Shown here in pieces: positions 46,727 to 59,439 of a stretch of 64,000 nt of DNA. The DNA is taken from positions 35,856,359 to 35,920,358 of the forward strand of contig CM067355.1 of the NCBI GenBank assembly GCA_034190875.2, written 5' to 3'. Source of the stretch: Urechis unicinctus (Eukaryota; Annelida; Polychaeta; Xenopneusta; Urechidae). Numbering within the stretch: the stretch's first letter is position 1; each line of letters starts with the position of its first letter. Both the position numbers and the translations under genes were made by a program. The notes beneath the pieces were generated by a model. It did no database searches, was not told the DNA's origin, and saw nothing but the letters and a program-made list of their open reading frames with translations.

Positions 46727-48916
46727 TTAACTTCTCTCAGTGTCGAATACTTCCTCCAGACAAAACCCATTGTTTGAATGATCACAGCCTCTATAAAGTT
46801 CAATGGCAGCATTATTACCCTGGTCGTTATGGCAACTGAACGTCTCCACCGCTATCTGGCGCGAAGAACTTAAAGATGAAGTGTTGGGATCATCGGACAG
46901 AGATCTAGCTTGGACTTCACTATCCCTAAGACATGGCATAGAAGAGTTCGAACGTGGACGACGACAGCGTCCATGCTTCTTGAGAAGTGCCAGGCGGAAG
47001 TCAGGGTATCTATACATGTAGACGAAGAAGTTGACGGTGGTGTTGCTGAAGTAAGCCATCCTTGTCGATATCCTATGAAAATCAGCAGGAGCTATATGCA
47101 AATTTATCATACATGAAATGACGTCATATATATGGTGGTGCTTAGTGCTTATAATACCTGATATACGGACTTATGTAGCAGTCACAGAACATGTAGGTCA
47201 GTACGTAGATGGTGAAGGGAAGGTAGCTGATGGCAAAGTAGAACACGAGTAAGAGTGCTAATCGAGATAGACTCTTGGACTTCCGGTGCTTATCATCTTC
47301 CTTCTTGGTTATATATCTAGACATCTTCAAGGTCTGGTAAAACAATCACAAACTCTTTTAGTTGATGCTGTGTGATTCAGAGTTTCCGCCAGATAGAAAT
47401 TAAAAGTACAATAACATTGCATACGATCCAGGCTGTTATTGTTCATTGCAAAAAATAGTATTTCTATTTTGTGAATTCACGTAGACGTCAACTCACATGT
47501 TCGGAGTATGCTGAGTGAAGCTTAGAGTAGAGGACACCCATGAGGATAAGAGGAACAATCACCGTGAATCCAATCATCAGTAAGATGTTATGTACTTCAC
47601 AGAACAACTCAGTGCGGCATACACCACAATACAAACCTGTCACGACAAACAGCACAATACAAACCTGTTATGACAACCACCACAGTACACCTGTCACGAC
47701 AAACAGAATAACACACACCTCTCAAGACAAACATCACAATAGGCACATGTTAGGTCCAAAACAGTAATGCGGACCTGTCAGGACAATCACAACAATACAC
47801 ATCTTTCAGGACAACAACAACAATGCACACCTGTCAGGACAACCACAACAATACACACCTGTCAATGATACATGCCTGTCGTGACAAATACACAACATTC
47901 ACTTGTCAGGAATGCGTTTCTGTCAAGAGAAAGAGAGATATATACACCTGTCAGAAAAACAATCCTGCCAGGATATATGCTACAATATACACCTGTCGAG
48001 ACAAACACCGAAAAGCATATTTATCTGTTCAGGGGAATGCAGGTAAATGTTTTTATGACACGGGCTGGGGAGGACAAATATATATATATATTGACCATTG
48101 AACCGATTATAAAGGACAGCAGCGGATGCTGATTATAGGTTGTTATCACATGTTTGGCATTATTCCACAATAACCATTCGGTGCATTATATGAACCCAAA
48201 CATCACTTACTTGGTTGTGGCCGAGCATACAGCAACAACGACAGGACTAGTGATGTAATCCACACAATGCTAACTCCGATGCGCATACGCAGGCGCGTTA
48301 TAATGCTGTGACACCTGAGTGGTTCCTTCACCATGATGCAACGCACTCCTGTGATACCCACCAGGTTGAAAGACGAAGCCATCTGCGCCGTTGTTATAAC
48401 AATAGAGAGGAAACAACAAACTCTCCAGACACCTATACAAACAAAAGCACCATATACAAATGATCCATGAAACAATTACTTGCTCGATAAAATTCAACGT
48501 TAACGATCAGTTTGAAATGTCTGTAGCAATCAAATACGAGCCCAGTTTGTGCGAAGTCAACGTGACTGATATTGTAGACAGCAAATGATAGGCCATGAAG
48601 AAGGTCGGGACACAGCTAGATTAAGGATGAAGTAGTTGAGAGGAGATTGAAGCTTGGGTTCCTTGACAATTACAGCTATGACGAGACTATTGCTGACTAA
48701 GCAGAATGTGGTGAGGATGATAAGAAGTACCAAGTGGAATATGTCAGAGGGGTGCTGGTCGCCGCTGTCTCCAGAACAATTGTCTCCTGATGACAACCCC
48801 AACGTGTCACGTGACGAGGTCAGGATTCCAGACGCACTCGTCATGATTCCAGAGACATCTTCAGGGTTTCGGACAGACCTGGCATGATTCTTCAGTTCGA
48901 CATATAAGGAATGCAT
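46727..48916 (-). CDS. Rhodopsin-like (class A) GPCR, multi-exon, one frameshift in TM2
   Basis: Exons on the minus strand: 48916-48538 (N terminus, TM1, TM2), 48432-48211 (TM3, TM4), 47636-47497 (TM5), 47333-47158 (TM6), 47072-46727 (TM7 and tail). Donors GTAAGT, GTGAGT and GTATTA and matching AG acceptors join the last four exons in phases 1, 0 and 2. TM1 has SNSLVIAVI; TM2 LNYFILNLAVS; TM3 C at 3.25 (VWRVC) and ITGVRC in place of DRY; TM5 VPLILMGVLY; TM6 ISYLPFTIY; TM7 NTTVNFFVY in place of NPxxY. The tail is Ser-rich. An extra C (GGG at 48607-48609 on the plus strand) breaks TM2 just before the expected Asp 2.50; without it the frame reads DLLHGLSF. The TM2-TM3 donor is unresolved. It is probably a lineage-specific, perhaps chemosensory receptor (inference). 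Confidence 0.65.
47618..48010. repeat. 28-29-bp minisatellite in TM4-TM5 intron of the GPCR
   Basis: About 13 diverged copies built on acacctgtcaggacaaccac and aacaatac. It is related to the arrays in relics A and B and lies at the same intronic position, so the array predates the receptor duplications. Confidence 0.8.
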
Positions 48917-49445
48917 ATCACATAACAGATGAGTCCCTTTTTTATGCTCAGCTTATGAATTATGATCCCGTCCTTGCTTCGGATCTTACTCCAACATGCA
49001 TTCTATTTTTCAACAATTAGCCTGCAAACTGTTTCTACATCCAACATCAATTGTTTCACGCAAAAACACTGATATATACCTGTTCCATATGCAAATAAAA
49101 GGCGAAGTGCATCTCAAGCTGTCGTCAAGTTCGGCTTATAGAAATAATGCTGAAGGGTTTCGCTGTAGAAGGTCACATTAAGGATTAACATATCCAGCGT
49201 TCTGTTGAGGTGTAAACGTTCGTGATCACCAATGCTATGAAGGGATCTAACAGCAATATGATTGATATTTAATTGCCAAAGCGTTACAAGTAGGTTTTTA
49301 CTTTCCATGTGAGCGATGCGTAAACCTCAATGGTTCCTCTGTAACTGTCGATGCAATTGCTGTGTTGGTTCTGGGTTCAATTATTGTGCCCTTTTTTCTC
49401 ATCGAATAGAGCAGTTTCCAAAGACCACATGGCCGTTGAATATGA
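48917..49445. other. Upstream of the GPCR, no recognised feature
   Basis: This should include the receptor promoter. I cannot identify a TATA box or other element with confidence. Confidence 0.4.
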
Positions 49446-49449
49446 CTAC

Positions 49450-49590
49450 GATATATCTCGACCCACCCACAGAGGGATCTATCTGAACCCACTCGCAGAG
49501 GGATCTATCTCGACCCACCCATAGAGGGATCTATCTCAACCCACCGACAGAGGGATCTATCTCGACCCACCCACAGAGGGATCCGTTGAC
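49450..49590. repeat. 26-bp minisatellite
   Basis: Five to six copies of 26 bp with the core cacagagggatctatctcga. The same unit recurs in reverse orientation at 62810-63185. Confidence 0.9.
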
Positions 49591-50085
49591 AACAACAGAT
49601 TATTTCCTTCACAGTCACAATTGAACGCCACTAACACTCTTACTACAAATGTCTCTTCAACAATAATGTACATGTAGTATCTCTATCAGCATTGGTACCT
49701 ACGAGAATCGCCTCTTTTCACCAACACATGCTACACGAGGCAAAACATTCACACATATTTCTGTAGTAGATTGATGCAATCATTAAAGGTCAACTACAAA
49801 GATTTTTTTATTCCATTTTTCCAAAGTTCTATGTTTTAAAAGTGTATCGTGACCAAAATAAGGTGACTGCGCGCTTTTTTTCTTTAAGAAAAATGATTTT
49901 TAAATGTATATTTCCCTCGTCAAATCTGACAAGATACCGCTCGGTAAAATTCGTGAATTTCCGTACAGTGACGTCATTCAGGTTGTTTGCGAATATTCAT
50001 CTCCTTCTTTAGCCTTCCCGGTTGGTTGACAGCGTTTGACTAACTCGTCTTTCTTCACGGTCTGGTGCGTTTCTTGGTGTGGATT

Positions 50086-50338
50086 ATGCCTTATTGTTGT
50101 GCGTTTGGTTGTCGGAACAATGAGAAGTCAGGTGTGATTTTTTTTTGTTTCTAAAAGACATATGCGCCGCATATGGGTGTCGAAAGTCAAGCGTAAACAC
50201 TGGAGTCCTGTCCTTATAGTAATACGACAGTTCTATGTTCTGATCATTTCGAGAAAAGTGCTTATGAGACTGACCCAGAGCTGCTCAAAAGTCTAGGATT
50301 TCGTAAGAAACCTAGGCTCCAAAATGGTATTGGCAGCT
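50086..50338 (+). pseudogene. THAP domain of Kolobok-like transposase, frameshifted
   Basis: The frame starts MPYCCAFGCRNNEKSG with the first Cys pair of a C2CH THAP finger. It then shifts within a T-run (50136-50150). The adjoining frame carries HMRRIWVSKVKRKHW. A return to the first frame gives TVLCSDHFEKSAY with the closing Cys-x2-His. So the whole DNA-binding domain is visible but split by two frameshifts. Confidence 0.75.
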
Positions 50339-51010
50339 GAGCAGATAGATAAATCAAGTGACAGTGGTGAATCACAGATTGAGGTGTCACACTCAAGTAC
50401 TGCCGACCTAGGCTAGGCGAAGAAACTTCGCCTGTCAGCGTCCGCGCTGTTTGCTACACCAGGGGCGAGTGCCTTGCCGTCTGCCGACCATGAAGCTTGC
50501 TCTCACTTGTCATTAGGGGTGCAGGAAAATGTTTTGGTGAGTGTCACAAGGCAACTGCATTATTATATATGATGAAATGCATTGGCAGGGATAACTTCTG
50601 TTGTATGTATTCATGAGTCAATTTGTAAACATTTACATCCTTAAAGGCTATGATGAATGAAATTGTAGCATACTTATTGTATTGATACCATAGATGGCTG
50701 ACAAGTCTCTACAGACACAGAGTTCTCTTTCCTGGGATAAAGAAATATTCAAGAGGTACCCAAGTTGGACCATCTCACCAAAAGTGTCACAAGGGGCACC
50801 CAATATGAGCCCCAGGAGGAATCTGTTGGACTGGTGGACAGCGATGATGAGATGGAAACTGACCCTGACTATGACTTCACTGACGAAGTGATGATGCTGA
50901 GATGGAAACTGATGATGACATGGCGTTTGAAGAACTGTTAGGTAAATATTGTTTTGTTTGTGGTGTAATCACAGGGTTTTATTTGATGGAAGAAAAATTT
51001 AGCTCACAGA

Positions 51011-51280
51011 ATGCTTATGTACAGTGGTGTTAATCTGGAGAATGGCCCTAGTCAGAATCAAAGATACTGGGGGAGTTTTGCTTGTTTTGAACGAATCGGC
51101 GTGAATGGACACCGTAAGATGTGGGATTGCCAACTTTTTACAGGAGCTATGCCCACAGGGAATTTGTTTATGGCTTCGGGGATTTTTGTTAGTGGCAGTA
51201 GTGCTATTAGAACACTGAACATGTTCAGGTATGGGAAAATCCCACGCCTGTCAAAGTACCAATTTCTTTTGGTGTGAACA
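51011..51280 (+). pseudogene. Kolobok-like transposase fragment
   Basis: The frame reads MWDCQLFTGAMPTGNLFMAS, then GSSAIRTLNMFRYGK and LSKYQFLLV. It resembles the N-terminal part of the transposase found in animal THAP-transposons (a conserved pattern of GMPLGNLLL and a small-residue-rich stretch). The catalytic region is not identified downstream. 51443-51600 gives YVHQVLDLRQKYPSY and VPPPIASQYEKPEKD in another frame, possibly a further exon. Confidence 0.5.
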
Positions 51281-53073
51281 TGCATTAATCTAAAATGAAA
51301 CACATGTTATTTTGACAATAATTACCAAAATCTGAATAAGTTTCATTTGCACAAACATTGTTACCCAATTAAAAATTGGCATATGATATAACTTACTTAT
51401 TATATGACTACCATAAAATATGAATATCATTGATTTGCTTCAGACTATGTACATCAGGTGCTTGATCTAAGGCAAAAATACCCAAGCTACAGACTTGCTG
51501 AGGTCCTTGCAGATGACAGGACTGTCCCACCACCTATAGCCTCCCAGTACGAGAAACCTGAAAAGGATCTTCTCGTAGGTGCTCACAGGTGTCGATTCAA
51601 CCTGACCAAGAAATCTTCCGCTCCATTGTAGATAATCTGTATATTTGCCGCCCGGGTCAGGGAAGGATTTTCTAACAGCTGTTACCACACAGGCTGCCAG
51701 CACTTACCTGTTTCTTTTGCCCAGTCTGTGCCATATCCAGAGTGTAAACTGGCGGTAAGCTAGATACCTGAATAATCTGAAGCAATATGTCAATTAGTTG
51801 TCTATGGTTTTAAAATAAGTTGTATAGTTAAAAAAACAATGGTCATTTGTCAACCATTCCCTAACTTCATAATTTTATTGTAAGCTCTGCCTCTGGATTT
51901 CATGTAACTGGCATTATTTATTCTTGGCTATGTAAAATATATTGTAGTTCATCAATATGAACACTGAATATTTTACACAGCGGGATTGATGTTCCCTTAG
52001 CAATAAATATGATTGTTCAACCTCAAACCATCCTTTTTGGTAGCAATAATGGCTAACTTACTCATTGTAGAGACCTCATCTCCAACAGGTCTGTCCATTT
52101 GAATGGATTCAAATTTGGACACTTCCGGCACATTTTTATTCATGCAGCTAGCCAGGAATCTGGGATGCTTGGTGATGCATGTCCATTCCTCCGTTAGAGC
52201 CATCACTCTCTCCAAACTTCTGTGGCTGTGTCCATTGGGATGCAGTAATGACATCTACACCTAAGTTAGAGAAATAATTAAAGAGTCATTGTAAATTTTT
52301 ATATTTGTGGTACAATGAATGAATATAAAAGGAAAATACTCTATAAACTGCATGCAAACATCTGTCCACAATATTCAATGTGCTCAGGGTACAATGACAA
52401 AGCTACATTCGCTAGCCAAGTACTATTTGTTGTAGTAGTTAGGTCTGTCAACATACCATCCTCAACTTACAGAATGTGTAAATTTATTGGGTAAATGAAA
52501 CTAACGATTATTTTTTACCAGCTAATATAGTTCAATAAAGCTTGGGAAGGGTATTCTAAAACTTACCATTCATCGAAATCTTTTGTTGATTCTTCATCCG
52601 AAGCGGACCCTTGAGTTAGACTCCCGGTGTCATTTCGTAGTGTGACTTGGATTTTTCAACTCCCGCCCGTATTGGCTCAAATAAATAGTCATAGACATGA
52701 TTTGCCCCAATGTTATGCTATGGGGACTCGTAAACTTTATCAAAAAACGACATGGCTTGTCAAAACGGTGTAATTTTAAAATCCAAACAATCGTTTTTCG
52801 CTTTGCTCGCTCGCTCGCTCGCAGTCATATTCTCTTGGAGGCAGCGCAGCAGGAATGACGTCACGCAACGTGCACCTAGCGGCCAACTGAGGCAAAATGG
52901 CATCGAGAAGATGGCTTCGTATTTTCTACCGAATGAAACTTTATCGGTGGATTTTAAGTACTTATGCATGCCGTTGCAATGAATTATGGGTCCCCGTTGG
53001 TTTATGAGTTATTAATCTTCAATTTGAAACACATTATAAAGAAATGATGAAAATCGTTGTAGTTGACCTTTAA

Positions 53074-53785
53074 CAAAAGTGATTGGACCTATATGCTAAG
53101 TGCGCTTTAAGTGGCCATCAACCCGACAAAGAAATCGGCCCATTTGGGTTTTTACCTCATCAACCGAACAAACATTGTATTCAATTGAAACCTAATATAT
53201 TTGTAATCACTAATTCTTTGAGCATAATTGCTTGTAGTAAAATCGGCAGCGACTGTGTAAATTGAGTTAAAGTGATTCTTCCTGAATCCAAATGAAGTGT
53301 TGTACATTTGACACAATTGGCTTTCGAAACATTAATGGATGGCGATTGCTCATATGTTACATGTACAACGTCATTATTCGTACGACATAGATGTGACAGC
53401 AGATGCTTTTTGTCAAGCATTCAAAATTTTGAGTTGTGAATGTCACATGACGCATGCTGCTCGGACAACCACGTGACATACCGCACTTTACACAGTAGCA
53501 TCAGCATGAGATAATTGATGGTGCAACTCTTATGTTTTTGCTTTTCTCTAATTATACCAGATCTTATTCGATACTTTTCTATTGTATCCGTAGTGAAGCC
53601 ACACATGTTGTTTTATCACTTAAATTTCAATATATAGCACATCTGATAAATGGTTTCAAAAGATGAAAATAAAACACATCCATTACCTGATCAATGTATA
53701 AGTTTATCTATTCAAACATTGCAACTTTATTTTGCTAAAGACGATATATCCTAATGTTATACTTAAGAACATGACGAACATGATT
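53074..53785. other. Between transposon and satellite, no recognised feature
   Basis: AT-rich. Short ORFs at 53083-53606 show no motif. Confidence 0.5.
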
Positions 53786-53787
53786 AC

Positions 53788-55490
53788 CAATTAACAGAAA
53801 CCTCATCTACAGCCACATGATTACAACCAGAGCGAATCTACATTAACAGAAACCTCAACTACAGCCACATGATTACAACCAGAGCGAATCTACATTAACA
53901 GAAACCTCAACTACAGCCACATGATTACAATCAGAGCGAATCTACATTAACAGAAACCTCAACTACAGCCACATGATTACAACCAGAGCTAATCTACATT
54001 AACAGAAACCTCAACTACAGCCACATGATTACAACCAGAGCTAATCTACATTAACAGAAACCTCAACTACAGCCACATGATTACAACCAGAGCGAATCTA
54101 CATTAACAGAAACCTCAACTACAGCCACATGATTACAATCAGAGCGAATCTACATTAACAGAAACCTCAACTACAGCCACATGATTACAACCAGAGCGAA
54201 TCTACATTAACAGAAACCTCAACTACAGCCACATGATTACAACCAGAGCGAATCTACATTAACAGAAACCTCAACTACAGCCACATGATTACAATCAGAG
54301 CGAATCTACATTAACAGAAACCTCAACTACAGCCACATGATTACAATCAGAGCGAATCTACATTAACAGAAACCTCAACTACAGCCACATGATTACAATC
54401 AGAGCGAATCTACATTAACAGAAACCTCAACTACAGCCACATGATTACAATCAGAGCGAATCTACATTAACAGAAACCTCAACTACAGCCACATGATTAC
54501 AACCAGAGCGAATCTACATTAACAGAAACCTCAACTACAGCCACATGATTACAATCAGAGCGAATCTACATTAACAGAAACCTCAACTACAGCCACATGA
54601 TTACAATCAGAGCGAATCTACATTAACAGAAACCTCAACTACAGCCACATGATTACAACCAGAGCGAATCTACATTAACAGAAACCTCAACTACAGCCAC
54701 ATGATTACAATCAGAGCGAATCTACATTAACAGAAACCTCAACTACAGCCACATGATTACAATCAGAGCGAATCTACATTAACAGAAACCTCAACTACAG
54801 CCACATGATTACAATCAGAGCGAATCTACATTAACAGAAACCTCAACTACAGCCACATGATTACAACCAGAGCGAATCTACATTAACAGAAACCTCAACT
54901 ACAGCCACATGATTACAATCAGAGCGAATCTACATTAACAGAAACCTCAACTACAGCCACATGATTACAATCAGAGCGAATCTACATTAACAGAAACCTC
55001 AACTACAGCCACATGATTACAATCAGAGCGAATCTACATTAACAGAAACCTCAACTACAGCCACATGATTACAATCAGAGCGAATCTACATTAACAGAAA
55101 CCTCAACTACAGCCACATGATTACAATCAGAGCGAATCTACATTAACAGAAACCTCAACTACAGCCACATGATTACAACCAGAGCGAATCTACATTAACA
55201 GAAACCTCAACTACAGCCACATGATTACAACCAGAGCGAATCTACATTAACAGAAACCTCAACTACAGCCACATGATTACAACCAGAGCGAATCTACATT
55301 AACAGAAACCTCAACTACAGCCACATGATTACAACCAGAGCGAATCTACATTAACAGAAACCTCAACTACAGCCACATGATTACAATCAGAGCGAATCTA
55401 CATTAACAGAAACCTCAACTACAGCCACATGATTACAACCAGAGCTAATCTACATTAACAGAAACCTCAACTACAGCCACATGATTACTA
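53788..55490. repeat. 52-bp satellite array, about 33 copies
   Basis: The period is 52 bp, with halves attaacagaaacctcaactac and agccacatgattacaa(c/t)cag. Copies are almost identical and differ mainly at one C/T site and one G/T site. No spacers occur. 52 is not a multiple of three and no long ORF runs through it. Confidence 0.97.
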
Positions 55491-55734
55491 CAGCTACATG
55501 AGATGATATGCATTTGAAGTCTCGCCATTCATATTTTTTGAACGACTAAATGTTAATTAGGTTGTATTGCAAGCTAAGGTTCAGATTGTTAGGCCCGCCA
55601 ATAGATTATTGACACAGTCATCAAAGCAGGATATAGACACGTATTAGTAAGCACTGTTAAAACAAATTTTTTGAACAGACTAAAAAGTTAAATTAGGTAA
55701 TAGAGATATTGCATCTTTTCAAATTGTTAGGCCC

Positions 55735-56030
55735 GCCAAATAGATAGATTATAGACACAGTCATCAAAGTCAAATAGATAATAGACACAGTCATCAAAGT
55801 CAAATAGATAATAGACACAGTCATCAAAGTCAAATAGTCATAGACACAGTCATCAAAGTAAATATATTATATACACAGTCATCAAAGTCAAATAGATAAT
55901 AGACACAGTCATCAAAGCCAAATAGATTATAGACACAGTCATCAAAGTCAAATAGATTATAGACACAGTCATCAAAGTCAAATAGATAATAGACACAGTC
56001 ATCAAAGCCAAATAGATTATAGACACAGAT
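55735..56030. repeat. 30-bp minisatellite
   Basis: About ten copies of 30 bp with the core agacacagtcatcaaagtca. The minus-strand ORF with a decapeptide repeat (IIYLTLMTVS) is a translation of the array. A single isolated copy lies at 55607-55630. Confidence 0.95.
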
Positions 56031-56885
56031 AAATCAAGCTTGGTTGTCTCAAGTTTGATGTAGCGGGGTCTATATTCACAAAATGCACGTGAGTTGACTG
56101 CAAAATTTTTTTTGTTTGACATCTCTCCAGACACTAGAACGCAAGATTAATCAGGATAGTATGGTTGTGCATTTTGCCAGCCTTTGGTTTAACTAGGCAG
56201 AAAGCAAGAACATAAAGTAACCAGTGCAAGTTTATTTTAAATCATCAGCCATTGTGCATATGTTGACAGGCTGTAGTCCACACATAGTTATTTAAGGGTT
56301 TATTGCGTCATTCTGTGAGAAGAGTTGACGGAGAAACCAGTTTGATAGTTTGCGCTGAACTAGCGCTTTGGTGAGGCATTTATAGGATCCGGCACTGTTC
56401 GTTATATCACACGGCTCCACTTTGATATGAGTAATTCAGCTCCCTTTTGTGAATCATTTACTATGCCGCCAAGACTACGTAGCTTTATTTTGCTAGAGCA
56501 GTGAAACCTGTTGAGTACATGTAACGGTCAATTGTCGCTGAGTTTAACAAGAACCTAAAACGGGCGCTGCTCATGTACAAGTAGTGAGAACACTTAGAGC
56601 CCTGAAAGGGACGTCGAGCCTTATTGCCCGGTAAATGTGACACGCTAGACAAAAAGCTAGCAAACACAAATATCTCCACGGTAGATTATGATATTTTTAA
56701 AATGGGCACTTGGTTAGGGTGTCTACGTCCTTCACTGCGGTTTCGTTGGCATACGCACCAACTAGCCAAGAATCGCAATCTCGGGCACCTCTTCAATGGG
56801 CTTGCTTGGCTTGTCAATGGCTTGGCACATGCTTTTTCTCCATGTTCAGCGTACATGCTTGGTTTAGGGCAGGAGGTCCTCGAGG
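56031..56885. other. No supported gene
   Basis: Short ORFs at 56485-56923 have no recognised motif. Part of 56640-56885 may belong to the degenerate element that follows. Confidence 0.4.
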
Positions 56886-56889
56886 GTCG

Positions 56890-57590
56890 GCCCCTTTGGG
56901 GTGGAGTAGGAAGAAAACGTTAGTTGGCATGACCGTGAGGATGTCTACGTAGAAGATGGGACAGAGGCGAAACCGAAACTCGGAAACGGCCCAATTCATG
57001 CCAGTTTCCCGATAGATTTCGGCCATGGTCTCCGAGGGGTTTGTTCGGATGCCTGCTACTCTGCCCATTTTCGTGTAGGTTTTTTGCTAATACCATACAG
57101 TAGTCCTGGTTAGCAGCAAGGTAGGTCTACTGGTGGGTTGGCTAGAGTTGTGAGGGTTTCTTGTACAGGATGTTTCCTATGTTGGGCGAGATGGTGAGAC
57201 CAAAGGCACATAAAAAGATTGCAGTTATGTTGGCAGATTATGCCAGCCTCTTTCCTTGGAAAGCTCCCTGTCGTAGAGCGTTGCGTGGCTGCTGTAGTCC
57301 TCAAGGGTATAGATCTAGTTGCAGACGTAGTTGCCTACCGTGTCGGTGTTTTTGAGGTTGGACGGTTCATGGACTTCACGGGTGGACACGTAGGTGCCCT
57401 GGTTGTAGCCCTTGAAAACCAGTTGGTCTACAAGCGCTGGCCTGTTGAGGACGCTGAAAAAGTTCGGAATCTCGAACACATCGCGTTTGGCCACGAAGAT
57501 GCCCACTGTTGGATCGCCAGGTGGATAAAATTGAGGAGTGACAAAACTCAATGGCTGCCAGATTAGAACTGCCTGGTACATTCAATCAGC
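56890..57590 (-). pseudogene. Degenerate unknown ORF fragments, second copy
   Basis: Minus-strand frames read GIFVAKRDVFEIPNFFSV, then GYNQGTYVSTREVHEPSNL and NTDTVGNYVC. Further along, another frame reads MGRVAGIRTNPSETMAEIYR and VDILTVMPTNVFFLLHPKG. The first part is alignable with 30040-30340. The frames are broken and the family is not recognised. Confidence 0.4.
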
Positions 57591-58125
57591 AAACGCCATC
57601 TGGACTATGATCCCTCTTGGAACAAATTGAACTATGGTTCCATTATGATCTCACTCAATTCCATCACCAAGCTTAAATGCACATTATGAATACTGTATCA
57701 CTCTTTGACTACAGATAGACTTTTTCACATTCGATCCCCTTAGATTGCAATATGTAATTGAAAATCTGATAAATGATAAGTTGTCACAGGTCTGTTATTG
57801 TCCACCATGTTACTTTCTTAAATAATCATATTTTAGTCATTTAAGGTCAATATGTAAATACATGATAAACATATCATTGAAATACCAACCAAACTAGTTA
57901 ATTACTTTGATAATTGCGGGTGTTATCTGTTAACATTAACGCACGGTGCATATAGACAGAATAGTCTGTAACTTTTAAGACCCTCAGACGTTTACGTCAT
58001 TAAGGTGTGTAAATGTAGTTACATAACTTGTGCATGAGGCTAGTTCATCTACGGGTTTTGCCGTACATATAACTTCCACCATAGACCCACATCGATGGGT
58101 GTAATCTGTCAAGTGCACTCAGAGT
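57591..58125. other. No recognised feature
   Basis: AT-rich sequence left of the TA microsatellite. Confidence 0.5.
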
Positions 58126-58238
<113 letters not shown>

Positions 58239-59150
58239 ATATGTATATGTATATTAGCACGAACGTGACCTTTAGTGGACAAACTGCTAACCTTTCGTAG
58301 ACATTGCTCCACGAAAGGATACACCAGTTTCTCCACATAAAATCAACGCACATTTTCTACGAAAATGATTGAAAATAGTTTGGTTTGACCATTCGAATAT
58401 GGTAGTCTAGTGTTAGTGACGTACAAAGATAATTTTTCACAGGTGATTTCTTTGGATTTTGAATATAATAGCGAAATTTAAATTTTAACAAAAAAACGTT
58501 GACATAGCCCGCAAACCTCAATATCTTCCATACAACCATATATACTTCGACCCAAATTTCCGAAATAATGTTTAATCATGTGTGTTGGATATGTTTATTT
58601 GAAAAATTTAAATATTTGATTATTTTAAAAAATTGCTTAACGGGAACTTTATTTTTCTCCTTATTCATCAATCTATAACATTGAATTAGATCGTGAAATA
58701 CTACCAATGGTTCATAATGATCACATAGACAACAACTATTATGTTTCTAATCAATAATGACTGAAAATGATTTAAAAATTTCCGTTTTCCGCAAATATTC
58801 GAAAATGTATATGGGCACGAAAGGTTGGACTTATACGTATAAATTATTGTCTCTTGACCATTTCGTGGACGATCTTTCGAGGACCAAACGTACAAACCAG
58901 GAATAAAAAGTGACAGAATAATCTTTATTCGCATAAAACTATTTCATTGTGTCAATTTATCCAGCTTTCGTTAAAGCTGTGGTAACAAAATGAGGCTTAC
59001 AGAAGTCTACTACTATTGTTTGCAATATATGCGACTCAGGCTGCATGAATTACTTGGATTCATGCCATCACAGACCGACCAGTATGCAAGTTAATTTGGT
59101 AGCTTAGCATCTTTTCATTTATATCGGATATCAAGTGTCAATGTTCGGAA
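58239..59150. other. No recognised feature
   Basis: Very AT-rich. ORFs at 58357-58934 have no motif. Confidence 0.5.
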
Positions 59151-59313
59151 GTGTAGCTTGGTTTATGCTGTAATCCCCATTTAACTGTTAGACCGGTTTT
59201 GTTGACTAGATATCGACCCTAATATACCCTAAACTGCTGTTGGAGAAACGCATTCAATCGCAAATACCTGGTCTAACAGTTAAATTGGGATTGCAGCATA
59301 AACCAAGCTACAC
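59151..59313. repeat. 163-bp inverted repeat (MITE-like hairpin)
   Basis: A 44-bp left arm starting gtgtagcttggtttatgctg pairs with the right arm ending cagcataaaccaagctacac, with one or two mismatches and a 75-bp loop. A further ttaactgttggacc follows at 59315. No coding capacity. It could be a small non-autonomous transposon. Confidence 0.8.
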
Positions 59314-59439
59314 CTTTAACTGTTGGACCAGAGTTATTATGGTCACATATTTTAGCGTGTATCCCACCAATATATAAACAATGATTCCATTATTTGTCAG
59401 CGTGTCCAATATAACTAAACCTTTGTTGATGAGAGCTAT

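Larger units (their letters stand above)
49787..53069 (+). mobile_element. Kolobok-like DNA transposon with TTAA target duplication
   Basis: The left end aggtcaactacaaagatttt and the right end (reverse complement aggtcaactacaacgatttt) are inverted repeats. TTAA lies immediately outside both ends (49783-49786, 53070-53073). Length is 3,283 bp. Inside are a THAP zinc-finger start (50086), a transposase-like block (51011-51280) and a third exon-like block (51443-51600). THAP plus TTAA is the known hallmark of Kolobok. Stops and frameshifts show that it is decayed. Confidence 0.85.

Noticed and set aside
53788-55490. CRISPR-like array of direct repeats
   Set aside because: The repeats are contiguous 52-bp copies without unique spacers, in animal DNA.
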